A DNA stretch of 64,000 nucleotides from Chachezhania antarctica. Its GTDB lineage: Bacteria; Pseudomonadota; Alphaproteobacteria; Rhodobacterales; Rhodobacteraceae. How positions within the stretch are numbered: position 1 is the first letter of the stretch; the number at the start of each line of letters is the position of its first letter. The DNA lies in NCBI RefSeq assembly GCF_003646465.1, contig NZ_QZEX01000008.1, positions 62,001-126,000 on the forward strand, written 5' to 3'. Position numbers and translations under genes: made by a program. Shown piece after piece: positions 8,176 to 16,789 of the stretch. Under the pieces are notes generated by a model. It was not told where the DNA came from. It was given only the letters and a program-made list of their open reading frames with translations, and did no database searches.

Positions 8176-9114
8176 TCAGTAAAGGGCGACCGGGTTGATC
8201 ATCGCCTGCACCGTGCCGCGGATCCGCGGCTGGCCCAGGACGAACATGAACTCGTTCACGCCGTCCTGAAGGATCGGGCCGGTGTTCATGTTTTCCAGCA
8301 GGTAGACGCCGTTCTGCTTCAGGAAGATCGTGTGGCCGTAGAACAGCCCGTCGCCCTCCGCGGGCGGCACGGGCTCCACCCCCCATGTATCGGCGCCCAC
8401 GGCCATGGGTTTGAGCGACGCGACATAGCGCGCGCCTTCGTTGTTGATCCCGGGTTCGGCACTGCCCCAGGCGGCCGGGTCGCTGTCCAGCTTGGCATCG
8501 GTCCAGCCGGTGTAGAACAGGATGATGTCGCCTTCGGCAAAGGTGACCCCCTGCGCATCGGCGGCGGCCTTGATCTCGGCCTCGCCAAAGCTTTCACCGG
8601 CGTCCAGTGTTGTTTTCCCGGCTTGTTTTGCCATGTCGAGTATCACGGCCCGCCCAACCAGCGGCGGGATCGCGTGGGTGCCCAGTTTCGTCAGGCCGGT
8701 CAGCTGTGCGAACTCCTTCTCGTCGTTGCAGTTGTAATACATGCCGCCTTCGCCGACATGGCCCAGCCCGTCGATCTGGCTGCCGATGCCGATCCATGTC
8801 TGCAGGATGTCGTCATTGTAGACGCCGTCGCCGAACACGCGCTGGCCGCCCTGCTGGCCCGGCTGGACGATCTGCAGGGACAGCGACCGCGGCGGAAAGG
8901 CCGGGGTGGACGGATCGATGGTGATGCCCAGCGGCACCGACTTGCCCTGCTTGACGAGCTTCAGCGCCTCCAGCGTCCGTTCGGGCGTCACCAGGTTGGC
9001 GGAGCCGAGCTGGTCATCCGCGCCCCATGGCGACGGCTCGCAGTCCTGCGCCCAAGCCGTGCCGGCACAGATGGACATCGCGCAGGCCAGGCCCGCGATT
9101 AAGGTCTTGGTCAT
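8176..9114 (-). CDS. Secreted cyclase-family (metal-dependent hydrolase) protein
   Basis: A 312-residue protein of the cyclase/kynurenine-formamidase superfamily with a Sec signal peptide (LIAGLACAMSICAGTAWA, residues about 5-22). The mature part begins with Cys/Glu-rich sequence and contains IGSQIDGLGHVGEGGMYY, equivalent to the His/Asp metal site of this fold, plus a GDIILFYTGWTD strand. Export marks it as different from cytoplasmic formamidases. The substrate is unknown; a cyclic amide or ester is possible. The start at 9114 has a strong GGGAGGAAG site. It lies downstream of maiA-fahA on the same strand. Confidence 0.82.
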   Translation of the reverse strand: MTKTLIAGLACAMSICAGTAWAQDCEPSPWGADDQLGSANLVTPERTLEALKLVKQGKSVPLGITIDPSTPAFPPRSLSLQIVQPGQQGGQRVFGDGVYNDDILQTWIGIGSQIDGLGHVGEGGMYYNCNDEKEFAQLTGLTKLGTHAIPPLVGRAVILDMAKQAGKTTLDAGESFGEAEIKAAADAQGVTFAEGDIILFYTGWTDAKLDSDPAAWGSAEPGINNEGARYVASLKPMAVGADTWGVEPVPPAEGDGLFYGHTIFLKQNGVYLLENMNTGPILQDGVNEFMFVLGQPRIRGTVQAMINPVALY

Positions 9115-9262
9115 TGTCTTCCTCCCTAACGCGCGCCGCCCGCCCGGCTGTCTTGATCCGGTGCGGTGCGGCGGCACGTGGAAGGTAACATTCCTGAGGG
9201 TTGTCAGGTCAAGAGTTACACGAGAGTTGACGGGGAGGGCGTTCGCGACATGCGGGTGCGTG

Positions 9263-9886
9263 TCAGCCCATGTCCGGGTGCGCATCCCGGAACGCGGGCA
9301 GCGCCTCGCAGGCGGCGACAGCTTCCAGCGTGCGGGGCAGGTCGTCGATCTCGGCCCCCCAGCGGCGGCAGTTGTAGACCTGCGGCATCAGGCAGATGTC
9401 GGGCAGCATCGGCGCGTCGCCACAGCAGAACGGGCCGCCGAATTCGGCCAACATCGCCTCGAACGCCTGCATGCCGGGGCGCATGAAGTGGCGGGACCAT
9501 GCCGGTCGGGTGTCGGGATCGCCGGTCAGTTCGGTCACGTGTTTTGCGACCTGCAGGTTGCATATGGGGTGGATGTCGACGGCGATGGCATGGGCCAGAG
9601 CTTCGACCTTCGCGCGCATCGCGGGATCCTTCGGCAGCAGCCCCAGATCGCGGGTCGTGTCGAGATAGGTGAGGATGGCCAGCGATTGCGTCATCCGAAG
9701 CCCGTCGATCTCCAGAACCGGCACGAACCCTTGCGGGTTGCGCGCCAGATGCCGGGGCGCCTTCTGCTGGCCTGTCTCGAGGTCAACAAAGACCTTCTCG
9801 TAGGCGATCCCGGCAAGGTTCAGCGCGATCCGAACGCGGTAGCTGGCCGATGAATTGGGGAAGTCGAACAGCACAGCTTTGGACAT
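9263..9886 (-). CDS. maiA: Maleylacetoacetate isomerase (zeta-class GST)
   Basis: Isomerises maleylacetoacetate to fumarylacetoacetate using glutathione, in tyrosine/homogentisate breakdown. The 207 residues show the zeta signature SSASYRVRIALN at residues 12-23 (usually SSCSxRVRIAL, here with Ala in place of Cys), the NPQGFVPVLEIDG glutathione-site strand and the C-terminal helical domain with CLMPQVYNCRRW. It is 15 bases downstream of fumarylacetoacetase on the same strand, as in many Rhodobacterales, which supports the pathway assignment over a generic GST. Confidence 0.9.
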   Translation of the reverse strand: MSKAVLFDFPNSSASYRVRIALNLAGIAYEKVFVDLETGQQKAPRHLARNPQGFVPVLEIDGLRMTQSLAILTYLDTTRDLGLLPKDPAMRAKVEALAHAIAVDIHPICNLQVAKHVTELTGDPDTRPAWSRHFMRPGMQAFEAMLAEFGGPFCCGDAPMLPDICLMPQVYNCRRWGAEIDDLPRTLEAVAACEALPAFRDAHPDMG

Positions 9887-9901
9887 GGCCAGCGCCTTTC
9901 T

Positions 9902-11158
9902 CTACTTGGGCATCGTGGGCGCGGGCAGGATCGTCCCGGTACAGTCGCCGAAGCCGATCTTGTAGCCGTCCCCTTGCGCCCAGCCCTTCAGGGTCAGCGT
10001 GTCGCCATCCTCGATGAAACTGCGCGCGGTGCCGTCGGAGAGATGCAGCGGTTCCTTCCCGGACCATGTCAGCTCCAGCAGCGACCCGCGCTGGTCCTTT
10101 TCGGGGCCGGAAATGGTGCCGGAGCCCAGCAGGTCGCCCGTGTTCATCTCGCATCCGCAGAGCGCGTGATGGGTCAACTGCTGAGCCGAAGAATAATAAA
10201 GCTCGCGCGCGTTGGTGCGGGCGATGGTCTGGGCCTCGCCGTCCGGCGGGGCCATCTCGACCTCCAGCGCAATGTTGTAGCACATCGGCCCGGTGTCCTG
10301 CAGGTAGGGCAGGAGGGGCTTCAGCCGTTCGGGGGCGTTCACGCGGAAGGGCTCCAGCGCGGCTTTCGTCACGATCCAAGGGGAGATCGACGTGGCGAAC
10401 GCCTTGGCCTGGAACGGCCCCAGCGGCTGGTATTCCCACGCCTGTATGTCGCGCGCCGACCAGTCGTTCAGCAGCACGTAGCCGAAGATCATCGCGTCGG
10501 CCTGGTCGAGCGTGATGGGCTCTCCCATCTCGTTTCCGGTCCCGACGATGGCGCCCAGCTCCAGCTCGATGTCGAGCCTGCGGCAGGGACCGAAGGACGG
10601 GCTTTCGGCATCGGGCGCCTTGGTCTGGCCAAGAGGGCGGGTGATGTCGGTGCCGCTGACCACGACGGTGGACGCGCGGCCATTGTAGCCGATGGGAATG
10701 TGAAGCCAGTTCGGCGGCAGCGCGTTATCGGCGCCGCGGAAGATGGTGCCGACATTGGTGGCGTGGTGCCGGCCAGCATAGAAATCGGTGTATTCGCAGA
10801 CCATGAAAGGCATGTGCAGTTCTGCCTCGGCCATGGGCACCAGCAGCGGTTCTACCTTCGCGCGCTCGGGCGCGCCGTCCTTCAGCAGCGATGTCAGCCG
10901 GTCGCGCAACGCGGCCCAGACGGCGGGGCCTTCCTCCATCAGCTCGTTCCAGTAGGGCGCATCGAAAAGCGGCAGTTCGGTCAGCTGGACCAGGCCGGTG
11001 GATTCGGCGGTTGCCATGTCGAGGATCTGATCCCCGATGGCGACTCCGGGGCGCGGGTCGAGCGTATCGGTGGAAAAGACACCATAGGGCAGGTTGTCGA
11101 GCGGGAAGGGGCCATCGGGGTCGTTGGCGGCGGTAACCCAGCTTTTGGTCAGCGGCAT
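9902..11158 (-). CDS. fahA: Fumarylacetoacetase
   Basis: Hydrolyses fumarylacetoacetate to fumarate and acetoacetate, the last step of tyrosine catabolism. The 418 residues have the expected size and the N-terminal FAH domain. Metal and catalytic segments include VCEYTDFYAGRHHATNVG (Asp and His pair), ELELGAIVGTGNEMGEPI and FGYVLLNDWSARDIQAWEY. It heads the fahA-maiA pair; homogentisate dioxygenase is not in the window. An AAAGGAT site precedes the ATG at 11158. Confidence 0.95.
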   Translation of the reverse strand: MPLTKSWVTAANDPDGPFPLDNLPYGVFSTDTLDPRPGVAIGDQILDMATAESTGLVQLTELPLFDAPYWNELMEEGPAVWAALRDRLTSLLKDGAPERAKVEPLLVPMAEAELHMPFMVCEYTDFYAGRHHATNVGTIFRGADNALPPNWLHIPIGYNGRASTVVVSGTDITRPLGQTKAPDAESPSFGPCRRLDIELELGAIVGTGNEMGEPITLDQADAMIFGYVLLNDWSARDIQAWEYQPLGPFQAKAFATSISPWIVTKAALEPFRVNAPERLKPLLPYLQDTGPMCYNIALEVEMAPPDGEAQTIARTNARELYYSSAQQLTHHALCGCEMNTGDLLGSGTISGPEKDQRGSLLELTWSGKEPLHLSDGTARSFIEDGDTLTLKGWAQGDGYKIGFGDCTGTILPAPTMPK

Positions 11159-11321
11159 GGCAAATCCTTTGATGGTCGTGGCGGATCAACAGGTGGCGCG
11201 CGGGCTTTCGATAACAGCCGGACGCGATGCTGCGTTACTGTAGAGCGGGAGATCATCGCAATTGCAATGGTTTTGACGGATTTCTGCGGTGAGATTTATG
11301 GGAGCGGCCAAACGCGTCGGG

Positions 11322-11404
11322 GCCGGATCGCGCCCGGTCCGGCCCGCCCGTCCAACCCGGCGGTACCCTGCGGGCACCACCGTACGGACCGGGCGCGATC
11401 CGGC
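11322..11404. repeat. Intergenic double-hairpin repeat, copy D
   Basis: The outer inverted repeat is perfect over 20 bp (11322-11341 with 11385-11404). The inner stem GGTACCC / GGGCACC has one mismatch and a TGC loop (11362-11378). The conserved GGCCCGCCCGTCCAACCC lies between. It ends 16 bases from the stop of the transglycosylase gene. Confidence 0.87.
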
Positions 11405-11420
11405 GCACAGGGCGTGACCG

Positions 11421-12599
11421 TCAGAGGCGGTTGAGAAGGTCGGTTGTGGGCCACGCATCGGCGGGCAGTCCCAGCTGTTGCTGTACCTGCTGGACCGCGT
11501 CGCGGGTATTGGCGCCAAGGATGCCGTCGACCTTGCCGACGTCATAGCCCCGCGCGACCAGCTTCTGTTGCAGTGCCCTCATCTGGCTGTCCGACAGGCC
11601 GGGATCGTTGGTGCCCGCGTCATAGACCGGCGCACCGGACAGGCGCGTCGCGAAGTAAGCGGCGGTCAGGACGTAGACGTAGCTCTGGTTCCATTCGAAA
11701 TAGACGTCGAAATTCGGATAGGCGAGGAAGGCCGGTCCGCCGCGGCCCTGCGGGAGCAAGAGGGACGCCAGAAGCCCCGTGTCGAGGCTGCCGGAGCGCG
11801 GTTGCACGCCCATGGCCGCCCAATCGGACACGGCCCGCTTCTTGCCGGTGCCGGTCAGCGACCAGTCGAGATTGGCGGGCACCGTGACCTCCTGCAGCCA
11901 CGGCTGGCCCGGCTGCCAGCCCATCCCGTGCAGCATGTTGCCGCCGGACAGCAGCGCATCGGGGGCCGAGCCCTTCAGGTTCACGTGGCCGTCGCCATCG
12001 CCGTCGATGCCGTATTCGATGATGTCGCCGGGCAGCATCTGGACCATGCCGACCTCCCCCGCCCAGGCGCCGGTCGTGCCGGTGGGGGAGAAATCGCCGT
12101 GTGTGTAAAGCTCCAGCGCCGAAAAGATCTGCGGGCGGAACAGTTCGGGCCGGCGGCAATCGTGGGACAGGGTGACCAGCGCGTTCAGCGTGTTGAAATC
12201 CCCCTGGAACGCGCCGTAGTCGGTCTCGAACGCCCAGAAGGCGAGAAGCACGCCGCGCGGCACGCCGTAGGTCTGTTCGATCCGGTCGAAGGTGCTGTCG
12301 TACTGGCGCGACATCTGCTGGCCCCTGTTGATCCGGTTCTGGCTGATCAGGCGGCGCGAGAATTCGACGAAGGGCTTCTGGAACACGCCCTGCGCGCGGT
12401 CGGCGTTGATCACCTTGGGATCGCGCCGGACGGACTGGAAGAAGGCATCGACGGTGCCGGCGTCGTAGCCCTTCTGCCGCGCTTCGGCCTTCAGGCCGGA
12501 CACGAAACTGCCGAAGTCACCGCCGCACTGGGCAATGGCAATTCCGGGAAGCGCGGAGGCGAGGACGAGGGAGGCGGCGAGATTGGCAAGAAGGCGCAT
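11421..12599 (-). CDS. MltB-type lytic murein transglycosylase with peptidoglycan-binding domain
   Basis: A periplasmic enzyme that cleaves glycan strands non-hydrolytically to give 1,6-anhydromuramyl ends. The 392 residues start with a signal peptide (residues 1-23, ending GIAIAQ), followed by an MltB-like SLT domain with the catalytic Glu in AFWAFETDYGAFQGDF and the EVGMVQMLPGDIIEYG motif. A C-terminal PG_binding_1 domain (about residues 330-390, LQQKLVARGYDVGKVDGILG) ends the protein. The frame extends upstream but lacks similarity, and the signal peptide fixes the start. Repeat D follows its stop. Confidence 0.93.
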   Translation of the reverse strand: MRLLANLAASLVLASALPGIAIAQCGGDFGSFVSGLKAEARQKGYDAGTVDAFFQSVRRDPKVINADRAQGVFQKPFVEFSRRLISQNRINRGQQMSRQYDSTFDRIEQTYGVPRGVLLAFWAFETDYGAFQGDFNTLNALVTLSHDCRRPELFRPQIFSALELYTHGDFSPTGTTGAWAGEVGMVQMLPGDIIEYGIDGDGDGHVNLKGSAPDALLSGGNMLHGMGWQPGQPWLQEVTVPANLDWSLTGTGKKRAVSDWAAMGVQPRSGSLDTGLLASLLLPQGRGGPAFLAYPNFDVYFEWNQSYVYVLTAAYFATRLSGAPVYDAGTNDPGLSDSQMRALQQKLVARGYDVGKVDGILGANTRDAVQQVQQQLGLPADAWPTTDLLNRL

Positions 12600-12648
12600 C
12601 TGGGGTCCTGTCGGTTTGGGGCGACGGCCCGGAAGCCGCCTGCTGGAC

Positions 12649-13563
12649 CTAGGTGAGCCATGCGAGCACGGCGATTGCAAGGGTAAGCCCCGTGGCCAGC
12701 GCCCACGTCTGCCAGAGCACGCCGATGGCGGCCCTGATGTCATAGGCCCCGGTTTCGCGTCGACCCGCACCGTTGACCCAGGCCAGATCGCGCATCTCTC
12801 CGTCATAGCTGCGCGGCCCGGCCAGGGCGACGCCAAGGGCGCGGGCCATCGCGGCTTCGGGCCAGCCCGCATTGGGCGACCTGTGCTGGCGGGCATCGTG
12901 TGCGATGGCGGGCCATGCGCGCAGCGAGCCGGTGACGGCCGCGATCATCAGGGCGGTCAGGCGCGCGGGGATCAGGTTCAGAAGATCGTCAAGCCGCGCG
13001 GCGGCCCAGCCGAAGGATTCGTACTTTTCGGTCCGGTAGCCGATCATGCTGTCGGCGGTGTTGACCGCCTTGTAGATCAGGATCCCCGGCAGGCCGGCCA
13101 CCAGAAACCAGAAGGCGGGCGCGATCACGCCGTCCGACAGGTTTTCGGCCGCGCTTTCGATGGCGCTGCGGGCGATGGCCGGGCGCGCCATCTGCGCGGT
13201 ATCGCGGGAGACGATCATGGCGACGGCATCCCGCCCTTCGGCCAGACCGGACTGCAGACCGGTTGCCACGGCGCGAACGTGATCGACCAGCGACCGCTGG
13301 GCAAGGAAGACGGTGGCCACGACGATATCGACGACCGGATGGACAAGGCCCAGCACGGCCCCGACCGTGCCGGCCACGGCGACAAGGATCAGCACCGCCG
13401 CCACCCCGTTGGCGCGGCGCCCGTTGTTCAGCCGCTGGTCGAGCCACGCGACCCCGTTGCCCATCGCCACTACCGGATGCGGCAGACGACCCCACGAGAG
13501 GGCCCGCCCGCCCATCCCGGCGTCCAGCAGAAGCGCCACGACAAGGGCCGCGGCGTGGGTCAC
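12649..13563 (-). CDS. cbiB: Cobalamin biosynthesis protein CbiB/CobD
   Basis: Attaches the aminopropanol arm (or its phosphate) to adenosylcobyric acid to form adenosylcobinamide. This is a membrane protein of 304 residues. Family segments are the N-terminal [18 protein letters not shown], the [21 protein letters not shown] stretch and [19 protein letters not shown]. The start is GTG at 13563 and overlaps the stop of cobC in GTGA, indicating coupled translation with the neighbouring decarboxylase that makes its substrate. Rhodobacterales nomenclature also uses cobD. Confidence 0.93.
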   Translation of the reverse strand: MTHAAALVVALLLDAGMGGRALSWGRLPHPVVAMGNGVAWLDQRLNNGRRANGVAAVLILVAVAGTVGAVLGLVHPVVDIVVATVFLAQRSLVDHVRAVATGLQSGLAEGRDAVAMIVSRDTAQMARPAIARSAIESAAENLSDGVIAPAFWFLVAGLPGILIYKAVNTADSMIGYRTEKYESFGWAAARLDDLLNLIPARLTALMIAAVTGSLRAWPAIAHDARQHRSPNAGWPEAAMARALGVALAGPRSYDGEMRDLAWVNGAGRRETGAYDIRAAIGVLWQTWALATGLTLAIAVLAWLT

Positions 13564-14501
13564 AGGGCGGCCTCCAGCCGGTCCCATGCGTCGGCGGGGG
13601 GCAGGCCAAGGCGCAGCCAGGTGCCGGAATAGGGAAAGATCCGCGACCAGATGTGATGCCGGGCAAGCCGGTCCTGCCACGCCTGCGCGTCGTCGACCTC
13701 GTACAGGCGGAAAAGATCGGTGCGGCCCACGATCTCGGCGCCCCGTGCGGTGACAATTCGGTCCAGTCGGGCGCTGTCCTGTTGCAATTGCGCGCGGGTG
13801 CGGACGGCCCAGCCGGGATCCGAAAGGGCGCGCGTCCCGACGGCCAGCGCGGGGCCGGAGACGGGCCATGGCCCCAGCATCGTGGCCAGCCGTTCGATGG
13901 TATCGGGCCGGGAGATGGCGAAGCCCAGGCGCAGGCCGGCAAGCCCCCAGAACTTGCCGAAGCTCTTCAGCACCACGGTGCCGGGGCGGTCGGCCAGCGC
14001 GACCAGGCTACGGTCGGGGCAGGTGTCGCAGAAGCTTTCATCGATCACCTGAAACGGTGCGTCCGCATCGGACGGGTCCCAGAGCCTGCCGTCCGGATTG
14101 TTGGGGTGGACAAGAACGCAGGCGTCGGCCGGTGCGTCCTGAACGACTTCCCACCCGTGGGCGTCGAACGCGGCGGCGTGTTCGTTGTAGGTGGGGGCCG
14201 GAATCCGGACCCGGCCTGCGGATCGGGACAGGGCCGGTAGGCGGGCGATCACGCTCGACAGGCCCGGTGCGGCAAGAATCGCGGCGCCATCAGGGACCTG
14301 CCAGAATCGGCGCGCGGCGGCGACAAGGGACTGTTGCGCGGCGTGGTCTGGAAGCTCGTTCCAGTTGCGTGGCGAAAAAGCGCCTATCGGATAAGGCGTT
14401 GGATTGATTCCGGTGGACAGGTCCAGCCAGCCATCGCGCGCCCCGCCGAAGGTCGCGATGGCCGCATCGAGTCCTCCGCCGTGGTCCTGTTTGGTTAACA
14501 T
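13560..14501 (-). CDS. cobC: L-threonine-O-3-phosphate decarboxylase, cobalamin pathway
   Basis: A PLP enzyme of the class I/II aminotransferase fold that makes (R)-1-amino-2-propanol phosphate for cobalamin. The 313 residues open with [15 protein letters not shown], typical of CobC, and carry [12 protein letters not shown] and the PLP lysine in [16 protein letters not shown]. It is somewhat shorter than the 330-360 residues common in the family. It overlaps cbiB by 4 bases, and the pair forms a two-gene cobalamin unit. A histidinol-phosphate aminotransferase role is less likely given that neighbour and the separate hisC at 57846. Confidence 0.9.
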   Translation of the reverse strand: MLTKQDHGGGLDAAIATFGGARDGWLDLSTGINPTPYPIGAFSPRNWNELPDHAAQQSLVAAARRFWQVPDGAAILAAPGLSSVIARLPALSRSAGRVRIPAPTYNEHAAAFDAHGWEVVQDAPADACVLVHPNNPDGRLWDPSDADAPFQVIDESFCDTCPDRSLVALADRPGTVVLKSFGKFWGLAGLRLGFAISRPDTIERLATMLGPWPVSGPALAVGTRALSDPGWAVRTRAQLQQDSARLDRIVTARGAEIVGRTDLFRLYEVDDAQAWQDRLARHHIWSRIFPYSGTWLRLGLPPADAWDRLEAAL

Positions 14502-14621
14502 TCTGACGTTCTCGATTTGCGTAAAAATTGAGCAAAACCCTCGGAAACAAGGGCAACTCTACCCTTATGCGCCAGCGTCATCGTTAACAAACCGATTAAT
14601 TGATGCATCCGGTATGATTAT

Positions 14622-14637
14622 TTAAGGCTTTGTTAAC
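14622..14637. promoter_or_regulatory. CtrA-type binding site
   Basis: TTAA (14622-14625), seven bases, then TTAAC (14633-14637) match the CtrA box TTAA-N7-TTAAC exactly. It lies in the divergent gap between cobC and the receiver gene, in an AT-rich stretch. Confidence 0.55.
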
Positions 14638-14654
14638 CGGAGAGGGACACAAGC

Positions 14655-14732
14655 ATGAAGGACACCAGCGGTTACTTCACGTTGAAACTATCGCTGGTTT
14701 GTACCATAACGAATGAGCTTTTCGTTTTCTGA
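14655..14732 (+). CDS. Possible 25-residue small protein
   Basis: A short frame (MKDTSGYFTLKLSLVCTITN then ELFVF) with a GAGAGG sequence 9 bases before its ATG. It lies 18 bases after the CtrA-type box and upstream of the receiver gene. No family is recognised and the frame could be chance; a leader peptide for the receiver gene is one reading. Confidence 0.3.
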   Translation: MKDTSGYFTLKLSLVCTITNELFVF

Positions 14733-14747
14733 CTGCCTTGCAACTGC

Positions 14748-14753
14748 TATAGT
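14748..14753 (+). promoter_or_regulatory. Candidate extended -10 of the receiver gene
   Basis: TGCTATAGT provides an extended -10 element, about 50 bases before the ATG at 14805. No good -35 hexamer is visible, which fits an activator-dependent promoter. Confidence 0.35.
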
Positions 14754-14804
14754 TTTGACGCCTGAACTTCTTCTACCTAAGGGCGAATCTGGGATCGCAC
14801 TCTG

Positions 14805-15167
14805 ATGAAAGTTCTCATAGTCGAGAGTAACGAGGACCTGGGACGGGTCTGGAGCCGCCACCTGCAGCGGCAGAACGCGGATGTGACCTTGGTCCATAGT
14901 CAGGAAGAAGCGACTATGGCCCTGTGCCGGTCGGATTTCGAGATCCTTGTCGTCGACCTTGTGCTGGATGAAGGCAGCGCCTTGGCCGTGGCCGACTTTG
15001 CAAGCTACCGCAGGCCTGCGGCAAAGGTCATCTTCGTCACCAATACCAGCTTCTTCTCGGACGGGTCGATCTTCGCCCATTGTTCGAACGCCTGCGCCTT
15101 CGTGCGGTCGGAAACGCCGCCAGGAGACCTGGCGGCGATGGTCGAACATTACGCCGGCGCGGCCTGA
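14805..15167 (+). CDS. Stand-alone receiver-domain protein
   Basis: A 120-residue single-domain response regulator without an output domain. The likely phosphoacceptor is Asp51 (ILVVDLVLDEGSA) and the switch Thr is Thr79 (VIFVTNTS). Two receiver features are altered: the N-terminal acidic pair is reduced to Glu7 in LIVESNEDLG, and the conserved Lys after strand 5 is replaced, reading FVRSETPPGDL with Ser near 102. It may be a phosphate shuttle or a phosphorylation-independent partner. It converges with, and overlaps by 19 bases, the glutathionyl-hydroquinone reductase gene. A CtrA-type box lies upstream. Confidence 0.85.
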   Translation: MKVLIVESNEDLGRVWSRHLQRQNADVTLVHSQEEATMALCRSDFEILVVDLVLDEGSALAVADFASYRRPAAKVIFVTNTSFFSDGSIFAHCSNACAFVRSETPPGDLAAMVEHYAGAA

Positions 15168-16162
15168 CGTAAATCCTGACCGAACATCCGGTCGCGGCCG
15201 TGCGGCTCATCATAGTCGATCACAGGGTTGATCGGGATGATGCGGTGCGGGTTAATGCTCTCGTGGCTGTAGTGATAGTGGCGTACGATATGGTCCAGAT
15301 GGACCGTGTCCGACACGCCCGGCCACTGGTACAGTTCGCGCGTATAGGCCAAGAGGTTCGGGTAATCCACGATCCGCCGGCGATTGCACTTGAAGTGCGT
15401 GTGATAAACCGGGTCGAACCGGATCAGCGTCACGAACAAGCGCCAGTCGGCTTCGGTGATGCGGTCGCCCATCAGGTAACGATGCGCGCCCAGCCGTTCC
15501 TCCAGCCAGTCCAGCGTGTCGAAGAGCGGATGGACTGCCTCGTCATAGGCCTCCTGCGTGGTGGCAAAACCCGACTTGTAGACGCCGTTGTTCAGCGTGT
15601 TGTAGATCCGGTCGTTCACCGGCGCGATCTCGTCGTGCAGTTCTTCTGGCCAGTAATCGTCGGTGTTGCCCGTCAGCCCGTCGAAGGCCGAGTTGAACAT
15701 CCGTATGATCTCCGAGCTTTCGTTGGAGACGATGGTGCCCTTCTGCTTGTCCCACAACACGGGCACCACGGCGCGGGCCGTCACGTTGGGCTCGGCCTCG
15801 ATATAGACCTCGTGCAGGTAGTCCTTGCCCAGCAGCGGATCGCCCGTGGCGCCGGGAAAGTCGGTCGAGAAGCTCCACCCCTTGTCCAGCATCTCGGGAT
15901 GCACGACCGAGACGGGGATCAGGTCTTCAAGGCCTTTCAGAGCGCGGAAGATCAAAGTCCGGTGCGCCCAGGGGCAGGCGTAGCTGACGTACAGGTGATA
16001 CCGCCCCGATTCGGCCTTGAAGCCGCCGTCGCCCGAGGGGCCGGCGCTTCCATCGGCGGTGACCCAGTTCCGGAAGTTGGATTCCTCCCGTTCGAAGGAA
16101 CCGCCCGAGGAAAGTTTTTCCAGCGTCTCGACCTGCCATTCACCGTCTACAATCTGTCCCAT
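15149..16162 (-). CDS. Glutathionyl-hydroquinone reductase (YqjG/ECM4-type GST)
   Basis: Reduces glutathionyl-hydroquinones, releasing hydroquinone, with a catalytic Cys that forms a mixed disulfide with glutathione. The 337-residue length suits the xi-class GST family, and the signature SYACPWAHRTLIFRALKGLE holds the Cys near residue 63. IVSNESSEIIRMFN is the glutathione-binding segment, and the C-terminal helical domain includes ITEADWRLFVTLIRFDPVY. Start and length agree with the family. The 3' end overlaps the receiver gene by 19 bases, tail to tail. Confidence 0.92.
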   Translation of the reverse strand: MGQIVDGEWQVETLEKLSSGGSFEREESNFRNWVTADGSAGPSGDGGFKAESGRYHLYVSYACPWAHRTLIFRALKGLEDLIPVSVVHPEMLDKGWSFSTDFPGATGDPLLGKDYLHEVYIEAEPNVTARAVVPVLWDKQKGTIVSNESSEIIRMFNSAFDGLTGNTDDYWPEELHDEIAPVNDRIYNTLNNGVYKSGFATTQEAYDEAVHPLFDTLDWLEERLGAHRYLMGDRITEADWRLFVTLIRFDPVYHTHFKCNRRRIVDYPNLLAYTRELYQWPGVSDTVHLDHIVRHYHYSHESINPHRIIPINPVIDYDEPHGRDRMFGQDLRQAAPA

Positions 16163-16438
16163 CGGGGCTCTCCAATCCTGTGGTTGTGACCAAGCTAAGC
16201 CCCCGGACCCTTGCTGCGAAGGGGTCGCGCTTGCGCAAGGACTCTGCGGTCATGCACACCCCGGGATGGAACAGGACCGCCGGATCCCCCGGCGGGTCGC
16301 GCCACGGATGCAACGGTGCCACTATCTTGTGACCCATCCATGATTTCGTCGCTTGATCTTAACATGGTTGCGGTAGGATCATTAGTTAACGATTGGAAAT
16401 TCGGGCCGGTCCGGAATCGGCCTTCGGGGATTGCTGAA

Positions 16439-16786
16439 ATGACGACCTACATGTCCCGGGAAGTGCAGGAAGGGCTGGAAGCGGCCCGGAAAGCCGCGCT
16501 CAGGAAATCCAGCCGGCTCCGTGTCGGCGTGGGCGAACCCGCCTATCCGGTGCTGAAGATGTGGGAAGACGGGTTTTCCGTCGATGCCGCCACCGTCCCG
16601 CCGCTGCGCGGGCTGGTCGATCTGTACGATGGCACGAACCACCTGCGCCATGCGCTGATCGTCTTGTCATCGGAAGACGATGGCATCGTCCGTTACGAAT
16701 ACAAGCTGTCGACGGCGCCCGCGAAGGATGCGCCGCTGGACTTCTATCGCGATCCGGGCGCGCCAGTGGCGCTGCTGCCGGAATAG
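16439..16786 (+). CDS. Conserved hypothetical protein, possibly PilZ-like
   Basis: A 115-residue soluble protein. A short N-terminal helix (SREVQEGLEAARKAALRKSSR) is followed by a predicted beta-rich domain with VYPVLKMWEDGF-like and RGLVDLYDGTNHLRHALIV strands. RKSSR fits the RxxxR pattern of PilZ cyclic-di-GMP receptors, but the second motif (D/N-x-S-x-x-G) is not clean, so this is only a suggestion. The ATG at 16439 is chosen for a GGGGA site; the frame is open upstream to 16211. It converges with the MalY-type lyase gene. Confidence 0.65.
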   Translation: MTTYMSREVQEGLEAARKAALRKSSRLRVGVGEPAYPVLKMWEDGFSVDAATVPPLRGLVDLYDGTNHLRHALIVLSSEDDGIVRYEYKLSTAPAKDAPLDFYRDPGAPVALLPE

Positions 16787-16789
16787 GGC

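Noticed and set aside
14581-14600. Second CtrA-like site GTTAA-N8-TTAA
   Set aside because: Spacing is one base too long for the CtrA consensus.
16355-16390. TTAAC sequences before the 16439 gene
   Set aside because: The two half-sites are not spaced seven bases apart.
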